Shown here piece by piece: positions 1 through 8,963 of a stretch of DNA of 43,796 nucleotides (its first letter is position 1; every line of letters starts with the position of its first letter). Origin of the DNA: an uncultured Bacteroidia bacterium. Its GTDB lineage: Bacteria > Bacteroidota > Bacteroidia > Bacteroidales > F082. Below the pieces are notes generated by a model. That model was not told the DNA's origin, did no database searches, and saw only the letters and a list, made by a program, of their open reading frames with translations. Both the position numbers and the translations under genes were made by a program. The DNA is taken from the NCBI GenBank assembly GCA_902791165.1, contig CADAVB010000035.1, positions 1-43,796 of the forward strand, in the 5' to 3' direction.

Positions 1-1836
1 ACCCTGACCGCAACGCCTGCCACGGGTTATGAGTTCCTCAACTGGACCAAGGGCAGCACGGTGGCTTCCTACAACGCCACCTACACCTTCACCGTGACCA
101 AGGCCGCCGACTATGTGGCCAACTTCGTCGCGGCCGGTTCCGTTTGCCTTGTCGCCTTCGATCTTGCAGACTCCGACGGCGACGGCTGGACCGGCAACAA
201 GCTCGTGGTGACGGCCAACGGCACTTCGCAGGAGCTGACCATCGACGCTGGCAATAGTGCCACACAATATATCCTGCCGTTTGCCACAGGAACCCATGTC
301 GAACTCTCATGGATCACCGGCAGTTACGCCGATGAATGCTCGTTCACGGTGAGCTACGACGACGGCACTGTGATTTATGCAAGCAGCGGCACGCTCTCTT
401 CTTCGTTCTCCTACGAGTTTGACGTGGACTGCGGCGGCGTGACCCCGACCTACTACACCATCACCGCCACGGCCAACCCGACAGCGGGCGGCACCGTCAC
501 GGGCGGCGGCAGCTACGCGGAAGGCACGACCTGCACCTTGACTGCCACGGCCAACACGGGCTATGAGTTCGTGAACTGGACGAAGAACGGAACGCAGGTT
601 TCGACCAACGCCAGCTTCAGCTTCAATGTGACCGAGAACGCCACCTACGTGGCCAACTTCGAGGAGCAGGTCGTCACCTACAACATCACCGCAACGGCCA
701 ACCCGACCGCAGGCGGAACGGTCACGGGAGGCGGAACCTACAACCAAGGCGCAAGCTGCACACTGACGGCCACGGCCAACTCGGGCTACGACTTCGTCAA
801 CTGGACCAAGAACGGCGCGGTGGTCTCCACCAACGCCAGCTTCAGCTTCAATGTGACCGAGAACGCTACATACGTCGCCCACTTTGAGGTACAAGCCCCC
901 ACGACTTACACCATCACGGCAACGGCTAACCCGAGCGAAGGCGGCACGGTCACGGGAGGCGGAACCTACAACCAAGGCGCAAGCTGCACCCTCACCGCAA
1001 CGGCCAACATGGGCTACACCTTCGTCAACTGGACCAAGGGTGGCATCGAGGTCTCGACCAACGCAAGCTTCAGCTTCACCGTCACCGAGAACGCAGCCTA
1101 CGTGGCCAACTTCGAGCCGATTCAGTGGCCGTCTTACACGATTACTGCGACCGCTAATCCGACCGAAGGCGGTACCGTCACGGGTACTGGAACCTACGAT
1201 CACGGCCAGATTTGCACTTTGATTGCCACAGCCAACCCGGGCTATACTTTCGTGAACTGGACCGAAAACGGTGCAGAGGTTTCTACCTTCGCCACCTACA
1301 GTTTCCCAGTATCAGGCAACCGCAACTTTGTCGCCAACTTCGTGGCTTCGGGTCCCCAAGTCTTCGAGATCACCGCTAAGACGGAACCTGAAGGCAACGC
1401 TGGCCTTATCGAAGGCATTGGCTTCTACAACTACGGTGAAACCTGCACGCTGACGGTAACGCCTTACGGCAATTACCAGTTCGTCAACTGGACTTTGAAC
1501 GGTGTGGTGGTCGCCGAAACCGAATCGTTCTCCTTTGTGGTAACAGAAGACCAGTTCTACATTGCCAATTTGCAGTATATTACTGATGTTGAGGAACTCC
1601 CCAGTGTTACAACAGAAGTGTATCCGAACCCGGCTATCAACAAGATTACTGTTGAGATTTCCGAACCCGTCGAAACGCTGGAGATCTACAGCAGCACAGG
1701 TGCCTTGGTTTACAGGGTAGCGGCTGGTTTTGACAAGACCACCATTGACGTAAGTGGACTGGCTCCTGGCACTTACACCCTGCGTGTGAACACCACGCAA
1801 GGCGTTGTCAGCAAGAAGTTTGTCAAGAATAGATAA
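1..1836 (+). CDS. T9SS-exported surface protein with InlB-type repeats (5' end outside window)
   Basis: The frame is open from base 1, so the N-terminus lies outside the window. The visible part starts inside one repeat, then has a module of about 100 residues with a DSDGDGW motif, a Ca-site-like insert common in T9SS cargo. Five repeats of 75-76 residues follow, each with GGTVTG, a CTLTATA-like strand, YxFVNWTxNG and a closing YVANF. These match the divergent InlB B-repeat family. The last 80 residues form a type A T9SS sorting domain (VYPNPA, SSTGALVY, LAPGTYTLRV, KKFVKNR), so the protein should cross the outer membrane and be anchored or released. Binding or adhesion is a reasonable guess from the architecture; no catalytic motif is visible. 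A strong hairpin follows the stop codon. Confidence 0.9.
   Translation, partial: TLTATPATGYEFLNWTKGSTVASYNATYTFTVTKAADYVANFVAAGSVCLVAFDLADSDGDGWTGNKLVVTANGTSQELTIDAGNSATQYILPFATGTHVELSWITGSYADECSFTVSYDDGTVIYASSGTLSSSFSYEFDVDCGGVTPTYYTITATANPTAGGTVTGGGSYAEGTTCTLTATANTGYEFVNWTKNGTQVSTNASFSFNVTENATYVANFEEQVVTYNITATANPTAGGTVTGGGTYNQGASCTLTATANSGYDFVNWTKNGAVVSTNASFSFNVTENATYVAHFEVQAPTTYTITATANPSEGGTVTGGGTYNQGASCTLTATANMGYTFVNWTKGGIEVSTNASFSFTVTENAAYVANFEPIQWPSYTITATANPTEGGTVTGTGTYDHGQICTLIATANPGYTFVNWTENGAEVSTFATYSFPVSGNRNFVANFVASGPQVFEITAKTEPEGNAGLIEGIGFYNYGETCTLTVTPYGNYQFVNWTLNGVVVAETESFSFVVTEDQFYIANLQYITDVEELPSVTTEVYPNPAINKITVEISEPVETLEIYSSTGALVYRVAAGFDKTTIDVSGLAPGTYTLRVNTTQGVVSKKFVKNR
460..1590 (+). 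repeat. Five tandem coding repeats, 225-228 bp period
   Basis: Equivalent codons (ATC ACC/GCN ACG GCC-like) fall at 460, 685, 913, 1141 and 1369, giving periods of 225, 228, 228 and 228 bp. The first three units are close at DNA level; the fourth and fifth have diverged. A partial earlier unit opens the window. Confidence 0.9.
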
Positions 1837-1876
1837 ACTTTTAATGACACGCTAGGGGAAACTCTTCCCCCGCTAC

Positions 1877-1920
1877 GCGAACCCCATCAATTCCGCTGAG
1901 GAATTATGGGGTTCGCTATT
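1877..1920 (+). terminator. Hairpin terminator after the T9SS gene
   Basis: Bases 1877-1887 pair perfectly with 1906-1916, and 1889-1894 pair with 1900-1905, with one bulged base (1888) and a 5-nt loop. The T tract after it is weak (TATTGTT), so termination rather than mRNA protection is inferred. Confidence 0.7.
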
Positions 1921-1981
1921 GTTAAACCTGCCCAATGACAATAATGTTGGCCTATTAAGCGGGAATTTGGGAAAAAACTCG

Positions 1982-1989
1982 TATTTTTG
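1982..1989 (+). promoter_or_regulatory. -7 box TATTTTTG for the gldF operon
   Basis: The sequence matches the Bacteroidota TAnnTTTG box and lies 21 nt before the gldF start codon. No TTTG is present about 19-21 nt further upstream, so the -33 element is poor. Confidence 0.6.
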
Positions 1990-2010
1990 CGCCCCAATAC
2001 TTATTGACGC

Positions 2011-2742
2011 ATGTACGCATTGTTCAAAAAAGAAATCAGCAACTTCCTCAGCTCGTTGATTGGCATCATGGTCATCGTGGTGTTTTTGCTCATCACGGGG
2101 CTGTTCCTTTGGGTGTTTCAGAGCGACTTCAATGTGCTTAATTTCGGCTATGCCAATTTGGACAGCCTGTTCATTTTGGCGCCGTGGGTGTTTTTGTTTC
2201 TCGTTCCCGCTGTGACGATGCGCAGCTTTGCCGAGGAAAATCGCACCGGCACCATCGAAATGTTGGCCACCAAACCCTTGTCGGACTGGCAGATTATCGG
2301 AGCCAAGTTTTTGGCGGGAGTGGCATTGGTGCTGCTTTCGCTGCTGCCCACTTTGGTGTATTACTTCTCGGTTTACCGTTTGGGGCTTCCCGTTGGCAAC
2401 CTCGACTCGGGTGGCATCTGGGGTTCCTACATCGGATTGTTCCTGTTGGGTGCAAGCTTTGTCAGCATCGGCATTTTCTGTAGTTCGCTGACCAACAACC
2501 AGATTCTTGCCTTCATCCTGTCGGTGTTCCTCTGCGGATTTTTGCTCATCGGCTTCGAGTTCATCTATTCGCTTTCGCTGTTCGGCAAGGTCGATCTGTT
2601 CATCCAGCAGTTGGGCATGAGCGCCCATTACAGCTCGTTGAGCCGAGGCGTTATCGACACACGCGACGTGCTTTATTTCTTGAGCGTCATCGCCCTGTTT
2701 TTGAGTGCAACAAAACTGGTTCTTGCGAGCCGCAAATGGTAA
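2011..2742 (+). CDS. gldF: GldF, gliding-associated ABC transporter permease
   Basis: The 243-residue protein is an integral membrane protein with about six hydrophobic segments: residues 15-35, 53-70, 100-125, 140-160, 168-190 and 220-238. The stretch after the second segment (TMRSFAEENRTGTIEMLATK) is the conserved loop of ABC-2-type permeases such as GldF. In Flavobacterium johnsoniae GldA, GldF and GldG form an ABC transporter needed for gliding; many non-gliding Bacteroidota keep it, so the substrate here is unknown. It starts the run gldF-gldG-DUF4340-rlmH-GIN lipoprotein with gaps of 6-14 bases. No gldA ATPase gene is adjacent in the window. Its stop codon overlaps the Shine-Dalgarno-like sequence of gldG. 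Confidence 0.93.
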   Translation: MYALFKKEISNFLSSLIGIMVIVVFLLITGLFLWVFQSDFNVLNFGYANLDSLFILAPWVFLFLVPAVTMRSFAEENRTGTIEMLATKPLSDWQIIGAKFLAGVALVLLSLLPTLVYYFSVYRLGLPVGNLDSGGIWGSYIGLFLLGASFVSIGIFCSSLTNNQILAFILSVFLCGFLLIGFEFIYSLSLFGKVDLFIQQLGMSAHYSSLSRGVIDTRDVLYFLSVIALFLSATKLVLASRKW

Positions 2743-2747
2743 GGAGG
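2741..2747 (+). promoter_or_regulatory. Unusually strong Shine-Dalgarno AAGGAGG before gldG
   Basis: A perfect AAGGAGG ends 7 nt before the gldG ATG at 2755 and overlaps the gldF stop. Such sites are rare in this phylum and in the rest of the window. Confidence 0.6.
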
Positions 2748-2754
2748 AATAACT

Positions 2755-4509
2755 ATGGAAAACCAACGCAAGAACAACAAGAAAAGCCAAATCATCAGCT
2801 TCTTAATTACCGTGGTCATCGTCGTGGTGCTCAACGTGATAGGCCGATTTGTCTTCACCCGATTCGACTTGACGAGTGAGAAACGCTATACCCTTTCGAG
2901 CACCACCAAAGACATCCTGAAAGGCATTGACGACTATGTGTATTTCAAGGTCTATCTGGAAGGCGACTTTCCGGCCGGATTCAAGAAACTGCGCCGCGAA
3001 ACCAAGGAAATGCTTGACGAATTTAGGGCCTACACCAAATACATCGACTACGAGTTTATCAACCCTTCGGAGAGCAACGACCCCAACGAGCGCAACGAAA
3101 CCTACAAGCAGCTTTACCAGTCGGGGCTCAACCCCACCGACATGGTGGTGCGCAACGCCGACGGCTCCACCAAGCAGATGATTATTTGGCCTGGAGCCTT
3201 GGTGAGCTACCGCAACGACACCGAGATTGCCATCGACCTGTTGGAGAACGTCAATGGGCAGTCGTCGGAAGACGCGCTGAACGCCTCGATGCAGAACCTG
3301 GAGTTCCGCCTCATCGACGCGGTGAAAAAGGTAACCCGACTCAAAAAGCCCAGCATTGCCTTCATCGAAGGCCACGGCGAACTGGGCGAGCAAGAGGTGT
3401 TCGACATCATGCAAAGCCTTTCGCAGCATTACAATGTGAATCGCGTGAACATCGACGGTCGCATCGACGCGCTGATGCACCGCACCCAAAACGAGGATGA
3501 AAACGTGGAGGTCAAAGCCTTCATTTCCTACGATGCCATCGTCATCGCCAAGCCCACCCAGCCTTTCGACGAAAAGGACAAATTCCTCATCGACCAATAC
3601 ATCATGCACGGCGGCAAGGTGCTGTGGCTTGTGGAGCCTGTCTATGCCACCATGGACAGCCTGCAAAGCCAGGAATCGACCATCGGCATCGAGCAAGACC
3701 TCAATTTGGACGATATGCTGTTCAAATACGGCGTTCGCCTCAACCGCAACCTGCTGTTGGACATGACCTGCGCTGCCTTGCCCATCCGTACTGGTCAGGT
3801 GGCTGGACAACCCCAGTTGGAATACTACCGTTGGTTCTATTTCCCCCTGCTTCAGGCCGCATCCAACCATCCCATGGTGCGCAACATGAACGCCATCAAG
3901 GCCGACTTCGTCAGCTCCATCGAGCCTACCACCTCGGCCAACGGCATCAGCCAAATCCCACTTTTGAAGACATCGGACTACACCAAAGTTTCGGGAACGC
4001 CCGTCTTCATCAGCCTGGCCATGCTCCGGCAGACCCCCGACAAGCGCTTCTTCACCTCGAAAGGTCAAAACGTGGCTTACCTGCTCAAAGGCAGTTTCCC
4101 CTCGCTCTACACCAACCGCATCCCCCAAGAAATCATCGACAGCCGTGAGATGAAATTCAAGGAAGAAAGCAGTCCCACCGCCATGATTGTGGTGGCCGAC
4201 GGCGACCTCATCCGCAACCAAATTGACATCAAGCGCAAAATGCCCTTGGCCTTGGGTTACGACCAATTCACTGGCAACACCTACGCCAACAAGGAATTTA
4301 TTGAAAACTGCATCAGCTATCTCGTGGACGGCGAAGGCTTGATCGACATCCGTTCAAGAGAACTGAAAATCAGATTGTTGGATACTGCAAAAATCAACCA
4401 AGAGCGCAGCAAGTGGCAGCTCTTGAACACTTTGTTGCCCATTGCCCTCATCATCGCCTTGGGTTTTGTGTTGGCCTTCATTAGAAAAAGAAAGTATAGT
4501 AAAAAATAA
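2755..4509 (+). CDS. gldG: GldG, gliding-associated ABC transporter substrate-domain protein
   Basis: The 584-residue protein has one N-terminal membrane anchor (about residues 14-33), a large extracytoplasmic region and a C-terminal membrane segment (about 556-577) followed by a basic tail (RKRKYSKK). The order RFDLTSEKRYTLS near residue 38, then PSIAFIEGHGE and later ALVSYRND-type motifs, matches the GldG / ABC-type uncharacterised transport family (PF09822). GldG works with GldF; by family knowledge it is the extracytoplasmic partner of the permease. Length is close to the usual 550-600 residues. It lies 12 bases after gldF with a strong ribosome-binding site and 6 bases before the DUF4340 gene, so co-expression is likely. 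Confidence 0.93.
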   Translation: MENQRKNNKKSQIISFLITVVIVVVLNVIGRFVFTRFDLTSEKRYTLSSTTKDILKGIDDYVYFKVYLEGDFPAGFKKLRRETKEMLDEFRAYTKYIDYEFINPSESNDPNERNETYKQLYQSGLNPTDMVVRNADGSTKQMIIWPGALVSYRNDTEIAIDLLENVNGQSSEDALNASMQNLEFRLIDAVKKVTRLKKPSIAFIEGHGELGEQEVFDIMQSLSQHYNVNRVNIDGRIDALMHRTQNEDENVEVKAFISYDAIVIAKPTQPFDEKDKFLIDQYIMHGGKVLWLVEPVYATMDSLQSQESTIGIEQDLNLDDMLFKYGVRLNRNLLLDMTCAALPIRTGQVAGQPQLEYYRWFYFPLLQAASNHPMVRNMNAIKADFVSSIEPTTSANGISQIPLLKTSDYTKVSGTPVFISLAMLRQTPDKRFFTSKGQNVAYLLKGSFPSLYTNRIPQEIIDSREMKFKEESSPTAMIVVADGDLIRNQIDIKRKMPLALGYDQFTGNTYANKEFIENCISYLVDGEGLIDIRSRELKIRLLDTAKINQERSKWQLLNTLLPIALIIALGFVLAFIRKRKYSKK

Positions 4510-4515
4510 GCATCC

Positions 4516-5640
4516 ATGAAGAAAAACAACCGCATCACCATTATCATCGCTGCACTGCTTGTCGTCATCGCCGGCCTGCTGATTTGGAACAACCGTTATC
4601 TTTCCACTTTGCAGGGCGATGCTGCCGACTTCATGGTGTGGGACACCGCCTCGGTCACCAAGTTCTACCTTGCCGACCGCAACGACCGTGAGTCGCTGCT
4701 GGAGCGACAACCCGACGGAAGTTGGCTGCTCAACCAAAGCTATAAAGCCCATGCCAAGCAGGTGGATTATTTCTTGAGCACCCTCTATAAGGTGCGCATC
4801 AAAATGCCTGTGTCGCGTGCCAGTCACGACAACATCGTGAAGCAACTGGCCTCCAACAGCACCAAGGTCGAAGTTTACCAAAACCAGCCGCGCATCAACC
4901 TGTTCAACCGCATCAAGCTGTTCAACCACGAGAAGCGCACCAAAGTTTTTTATGTGGGCGACGCCACCAAGGACAGCAGCGGCACTTTTATGCTGAAGGA
5001 AGGCTCCGACAAAGCCTACATCGTTTACATCCCCAGTTTCAAAGGCTTCGTTTCGACCCGCTTCACTGCCAATCCCGACGATTGGCGCGACCACGACATC
5101 TTCCAAGAATCGCTGGCCGACATCCAATCGGTGACCATCGAATTCAACCGTCAGCCGCAGTCGAATTTCCGCATCGACAATACAGGACGCCACGAATACA
5201 AGCTGACCCGACTGGCCGACAACACCGAGCTTCCCTACGACACGCTGAAGGTCATCAACCTGCTGTCGTCGTTCAACGACCTCCGCTTCGAGTCGCTGCT
5301 CAACAGCATTATGGCACCAGAAAAAATCGACTCCATCACTTCATCGCCTTTCTTGCACCGCATCACCTTGACCACCAAGGAAGGCACCACTAAGCAGCTG
5401 ACTACCTTTGAGAAGAATATTATCAACACCACCATCCGCGAAATCGAAGGCCTTGTTGATCAAGACGGCAATCCGCTCGACCCCATCGACCACGACCGCA
5501 TTTACGGCCTCATCAACGAGGGAAAAGACCTCGTGCTCATCCAATACTACATTTTCGACAAGGTGCTGCGCCCTGGCGAATACTACGTTGCAGGCAACCC
5601 CATCCAATACGAGATTGGGCACTACGAAATCTTAAACTGA
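4516..5640 (+). CDS. DUF4340 domain protein, GldG-associated
   Basis: The 374-residue protein has one N-terminal membrane segment (about residues 7-24) and a long soluble region presumably in the periplasm. The start of the soluble part (SVTKFYLADRND, then GSWLLNQSYKAHAKQVDYFL) matches the DUF4340 family, which commonly follows gldG-type genes and is thought to act with that transporter. Its role is not known. It begins 6 bases after the gldG stop and ends 14 bases before rlmH, so it belongs to the same transcription unit. No catalytic motif is visible. Confidence 0.85.
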   Translation: MKKNNRITIIIAALLVVIAGLLIWNNRYLSTLQGDAADFMVWDTASVTKFYLADRNDRESLLERQPDGSWLLNQSYKAHAKQVDYFLSTLYKVRIKMPVSRASHDNIVKQLASNSTKVEVYQNQPRINLFNRIKLFNHEKRTKVFYVGDATKDSSGTFMLKEGSDKAYIVYIPSFKGFVSTRFTANPDDWRDHDIFQESLADIQSVTIEFNRQPQSNFRIDNTGRHEYKLTRLADNTELPYDTLKVINLLSSFNDLRFESLLNSIMAPEKIDSITSSPFLHRITLTTKEGTTKQLTTFEKNIINTTIREIEGLVDQDGNPLDPIDHDRIYGLINEGKDLVLIQYYIFDKVLRPGEYYVAGNPIQYEIGHYEILN

Positions 5641-5654
5641 CGTGCGTTTCGGCC

Positions 5655-6128
5655 ATGAAGATTCTGCTGCTCGTCATCGGAAAAACCGACGAAGACCACC
5701 TCTTGGCCGGCATCAAGAAATATGTAGGCAGGATTGACCATTATGCCTCGTTCGAGATGAAGGAGCTGCCCGACCCGCGCAACCGCAAAACCCTCAGCGA
5801 AGAGCAACAGAAAAAGGCCGAAGGCTCGCTTCTGTTGAGCCAGTTGCAACCCTCCGACCATGTCGTTCTTTTAGACGAGAACGGCAAGCAGTTCGGTTCG
5901 CTGCAGTTTGCCGAAAACCTTGAGAAACAGATGGCTTCGGGCGTGAAAAGGCTCGTTTTCGTCATCGGCGGTCCGTATGGCTTTGCGCCCGAGATGTATG
6001 CCCGCGCCAACGCCAAGCTGTCGCTCTCGCCCATGACCTTCAGTCATCAGATGGTGCGGCTCATCTTCGTCGAGCAACTCTATCGTGCGTTCACCATTTT
6101 GAAGGGCGAACCTTATCATCATCAATAA
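5655..6128 (+). CDS. rlmH: 23S rRNA (pseudouridine-1915-N3) methyltransferase RlmH
   Basis: The 157-residue protein is the normal length for RlmH, a SPOUT-class enzyme that uses S-adenosylmethionine to methylate pseudouridine 1915 in helix 69 of 23S rRNA. Visible family motifs are LDENGKQFGSLQFA (residues 74-87), the SAM-binding knot FVIGGPYGF (about 103-111), and the C-terminal SPMTFSHQMVRLIFVEQLYR followed by GEPYHH. It sits 14 bases after the DUF4340 gene and 8 bases before a lipoprotein gene, so expression probably depends on the gldF promoter. Nothing is unusual. Confidence 0.97.
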   Translation: MKILLLVIGKTDEDHLLAGIKKYVGRIDHYASFEMKELPDPRNRKTLSEEQQKKAEGSLLLSQLQPSDHVVLLDENGKQFGSLQFAENLEKQMASGVKRLVFVIGGPYGFAPEMYARANAKLSLSPMTFSHQMVRLIFVEQLYRAFTILKGEPYHHQ

Positions 6129-6136
6129 TTTGAAAC

Positions 6137-6967
6137 ATGAAAGCAATCAAAGCAATCTTAATCCTCTGTGTAACAATCTGTTTCACGTCATCCTGCAAAA
6201 AAGACCTCGACATGACCCTCAAGCAGAAAACCCAATTCGAGAACGCCGACCTTCGGCAGATTGAAGTTGGCGACGCTTGGGAACTGCACCTCGTGGCCGA
6301 CACCGTCACCTATGTGGAGGTGGACTATTCAGCCTATTTGGAACCTTACCTTAAGGTGCGCATGGAAGGCACAAAGCTCGAGGTTGGATTCACGACGAAG
6401 GTTTATCCTACCCTCAACTCCGTGTTTCGCGCCACCGTTCACACGCCGCATTTAGACAAGTTGGAGGCTCAAGATGCAGCCCAAGTGCGCTGCGAGGGCA
6501 TTCTTCAAGGCCATGAAACCGAGATCAGCCTTGCCGAGGCTTCGCGCTGCCACGGCCTCGAAATTGAAGGCGAAAGCTGCCTGATTAAGTTGGATGATGC
6601 TTCAGTAATGACTGGTTTACAGTTTGTTGGAAACCGTTTCAAGGCCGTTTTGGAAGACGCATCGCAATTCAACGGCGAGCTTGTCGCAACGGAGAACACC
6701 GAAATCGATTTGGGCGACGCTTCGCGCTTCGTCGGAAAAGGCACTTCCGGCCAAGCCAGCCTTCGTTTGACCGATGCCTGCATCCTGAACATGGCCGAAA
6801 CCGAAGTCGGGGCCATGACAGTGGAACTGTCGGACGGCTCGGTGGCCACGGTTTTTGTCACACAAATCCTTGACGGCACGCTCACCGATGGCTCCACCTT
6901 GTATTACAAGGGCAATCCGCAGAAAAATATCGAGTGTTCCGACGACTCGCAACTCGTCCCGTTTTGA
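6137..6967 (+). CDS. GIN-domain (DUF2807) lipoprotein
   Basis: The 276-residue protein begins with a lipoprotein signal (lipobox TSSC, cysteine at residue 20), so it should be anchored in an outer or inner membrane. The remainder is an auto-transporter-like beta structure with repeated degenerate strands (LAEASRCHGLEIEG, LEDASQFNGELVA, LGDASRFVGKG), each built around a [DE]AS step. This is the head GIN / DUF2807 family, widespread in Bacteroidota and without known function. It lies 8 bases after rlmH and is the last gene of the run; the next gene has its own promoter. Confidence 0.85.
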   Translation: MKAIKAILILCVTICFTSSCKKDLDMTLKQKTQFENADLRQIEVGDAWELHLVADTVTYVEVDYSAYLEPYLKVRMEGTKLEVGFTTKVYPTLNSVFRATVHTPHLDKLEAQDAAQVRCEGILQGHETEISLAEASRCHGLEIEGESCLIKLDDASVMTGLQFVGNRFKAVLEDASQFNGELVATENTEIDLGDASRFVGKGTSGQASLRLTDACILNMAETEVGAMTVELSDGSVATVFVTQILDGTLTDGSTLYYKGNPQKNIECSDDSQLVPF

Positions 6968-7026
6968 GTTTGGCCTGAAATTTGCAGGTATTGGGCCGTA
7001 TTTTCAAAAACAAACCAAATTATTAC

Positions 7027-7034
7027 TAATTTTG
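7027..7034 (+). promoter_or_regulatory. -7 box TAATTTTG for the DUF4468 gene
   Basis: Perfect TAnnTTTG, 16 nt before the ATG at 7051, in an AT-rich 83-base spacer. Confidence 0.6.
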
Positions 7035-7050
7035 TCAAAAATTTGAACCA

Positions 7051-7575
7051 ATGAAAAAAGTAGCTTTGTTATTCGTCGCCGTTCTGTTCGCGACCGTCAC
7101 TTTTGCCCAGTCGAACCTCCCGATTGACCCCAAAACCGAGAAAATCACTTTCCGCAAGGTCATCAACACCGTAGGCTCTGAAGATGAGGTGTTTAACCGC
7201 ATTTTCAGCGGATTCATGAACTCCTACTACAAGAGTCCTGCCTCGCTGCTCAACCAAAACGACGGCCGCACGATGAAAGGCAAGCACCAGATTCAACTCG
7301 ACAACGGCGACCCCGTGAAGTCGAAATGGCCTTGGATTACCTACCGCTTCACCATCGAAGTGCGCGAAGGCCGCGTGCGCTACACTCTCACCGACTTCAT
7401 GCAGAAAACCCAATCGAACCATCCTTGCGAAGAATGGATGGACAAGGAAGACCCTCAGTATCAGCCTATTTGGGATAGCTATCTGCAACAAATCGTTGCT
7501 TTCGGCGAAGACTGGGGCAAGCAGTTTGAGGAAAAACTCGTGCCCGAGAAAGAGATTGAAGAGGAAGAATGGTAA
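7051..7575 (+). CDS. Secreted DUF4468 domain protein
   Basis: The 174-residue protein has a signal peptide (MKKVALLFVAVLFATVTFAQ, cut after residue 20). The mature part starts LPIDPKTEKITFRKVI and later has the basic-aromatic strands YRFTIEVREGRVRYTLTDF. This pattern matches DUF4468, a TBP-like fold of periplasmic Bacteroidota proteins with unknown role. The last 20 residues are strongly acidic (EKEIEEEEW). It has its own promoter box and a good terminator, so it is probably transcribed alone. The family assignment is from pattern memory. Confidence 0.75.
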   Translation: MKKVALLFVAVLFATVTFAQSNLPIDPKTEKITFRKVINTVGSEDEVFNRIFSGFMNSYYKSPASLLNQNDGRTMKGKHQIQLDNGDPVKSKWPWITYRFTIEVREGRVRYTLTDFMQKTQSNHPCEEWMDKEDPQYQPIWDSYLQQIVAFGEDWGKQFEEKLVPEKEIEEEEW

Positions 7576-7581
7576 CAAGAT

Positions 7582-7625
7582 AAAAAAGCCCATAGATTCC
7601 CCGATGGAATGACATGGGCTTTTCA
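7582..7625 (+). terminator. Intrinsic terminator after the DUF4468 gene
   Basis: Ten bases at 7584-7593 pair with 7614-7623 (AAAAGCCCAT/ATGGGCTTTT), and an inner ATTCC/GGAAT stem extends it. The T-rich 3' side makes it a classic terminator; the A-rich 5' side could also work on the other strand. Confidence 0.8.
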
Positions 7626-7637
7626 ATTGGCAAATAA

Positions 7638-8963
7638 ATGGCCACTCGCGAACGCATAAAAAAAGGCTTCTCTAAGCTTCTCAAGGAAGAGAAGTTGAAG
7701 CTGATTGCCAACTATTTCGAGAATCCGGGCGAGGTCATCAGCCTGCTGAAAAGCTATTGGCACTCCGACTCGAAGCAGCAGCAATTGTTTGACGAGTTCA
7801 GCGAGAACACCATCACCAATTTCTTCATTCCTTACGGCATTTCGCCCAACGTGACCATCAACGGCAACGATTATGTCGTGCCGATGGTCATCGAGGAAAG
7901 CTCTGTCGTGGCGGCGGCTTCGGCAGCGGCCAAATTCTGGGGCGAAAGAGGCGGTTTTCACGCCGAAGTGATAGATGTGCGCAAGGTCGGGCAGGTGCAT
8001 TTCGGCTGGAGCGGCGAGAAGGAAAAACTCTTTGCCTTGTTCCCCGAAATCGAAAAGCGCCTGTTGGCCGACACCGATGCCATGACCGAGAAAATGCGCA
8101 AGCGCGGCGGTGGCATCCTCGCGATGCAACTCATCGACTACAGCGCGCAAATCCCTGACTATTACCAGATTCGCGTGGAGTTTGCCACGGGCGACGCGAT
8201 GGGTGCCAATTTCATCAACTCTGTTTTGGAACAGTTTGGGCACAGCCTGCAAGATTTCTTCGCCGAGCGCAACGACCTGCCCGATGACCTCCGCAAGGTG
8301 GAAATCATTATGACCATCCTCTCGAACAACACGCCCGACTGCCGCGTGAAGGTTTGGGTGGAATGTCCTGTCAACCAATTGGATGGCATCGACGAACATC
8401 TTTCGGGTGAAGAATACGCCAAGAAATTCAAGAAGGCTGTCGATATTGCCCACATCGACACCGACCGCGCCACGACGCACAACAAAGGAATTTACAACGG
8501 CATCGATGCGGTGGTCATCGCCACGGGCAACGACTTCCGCGCTGTGGAAGCGGCGGGACACACTTTCGCCTCGCGCAACGGGCATTACGAGAGCCTTTCC
8601 ACAGCCACGATTGACAACGGCATTTTCCACTTCGAGTTGGAGGTGCCGATGGCGTTAGGCACCGTTGGCGGACTCACGAGTTTGCACCCATTGGCCAAGA
8701 AAACCCTTGAACTTTTGGGCAATCCAACCGCCAACGAACTGATGATGATTGCCGCCACGATGGGCTTGGCCAACAATTTCTCCGCCGTGCGCTCCTTGAC
8801 CACCAAGGGCATTCAGGCAGGCCACATGAAGATGCACCTCAACAACATCCTTAACCAGTTGAATGCCAGCGAAGAAGACAAGAAAAAGGCGCGGGAATAC
8901 TTTAAGGACAAGACGGTGTCGTATGCGGCGGTGGAACAATTCTTAGACTCCCTGAAAAAATGA
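7638..8963 (+). CDS. mvaA: Class II (degradative-type) HMG-CoA reductase
   Basis: The 441-residue protein interconverts HMG-CoA and mevalonate using NAD(P)H. All class II catalytic signatures are visible: ENTITNFFIPYGISPN (residues 56-71), the catalytic glutamate in EESSVVAAAS (86-95), the dinucleotide-binding DAMGANFIN (186-194), HNKGI with the catalytic lysine K283, the aspartate D290 in GIDAVVIATGND, and GIQAGHMKMH with H396. Class II enzymes are typical of bacteria that make isoprenoids by the mevalonate pathway; although the class is called degradative, here it overlaps a mevalonate-type kinase, so a biosynthetic role is likely. Its stop overlaps the next start in an ATGA, giving translational coupling. 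Confidence 0.96.
   Translation: MATRERIKKGFSKLLKEEKLKLIANYFENPGEVISLLKSYWHSDSKQQQLFDEFSENTITNFFIPYGISPNVTINGNDYVVPMVIEESSVVAAASAAAKFWGERGGFHAEVIDVRKVGQVHFGWSGEKEKLFALFPEIEKRLLADTDAMTEKMRKRGGGILAMQLIDYSAQIPDYYQIRVEFATGDAMGANFINSVLEQFGHSLQDFFAERNDLPDDLRKVEIIMTILSNNTPDCRVKVWVECPVNQLDGIDEHLSGEEYAKKFKKAVDIAHIDTDRATTHNKGIYNGIDAVVIATGNDFRAVEAAGHTFASRNGHYESLSTATIDNGIFHFELEVPMALGTVGGLTSLHPLAKKTLELLGNPTANELMMIAATMGLANNFSAVRSLTTKGIQAGHMKMHLNNILNQLNASEEDKKKAREYFKDKTVSYAAVEQFLDSLKK

Noticed and set aside
2803-4266. Long minus-strand frame (487 codons) opposite gldG
   Set aside because: Its residues are low in complexity (His/Val/Asp-rich) as expected for an antisense shadow; GldG is clearly real.
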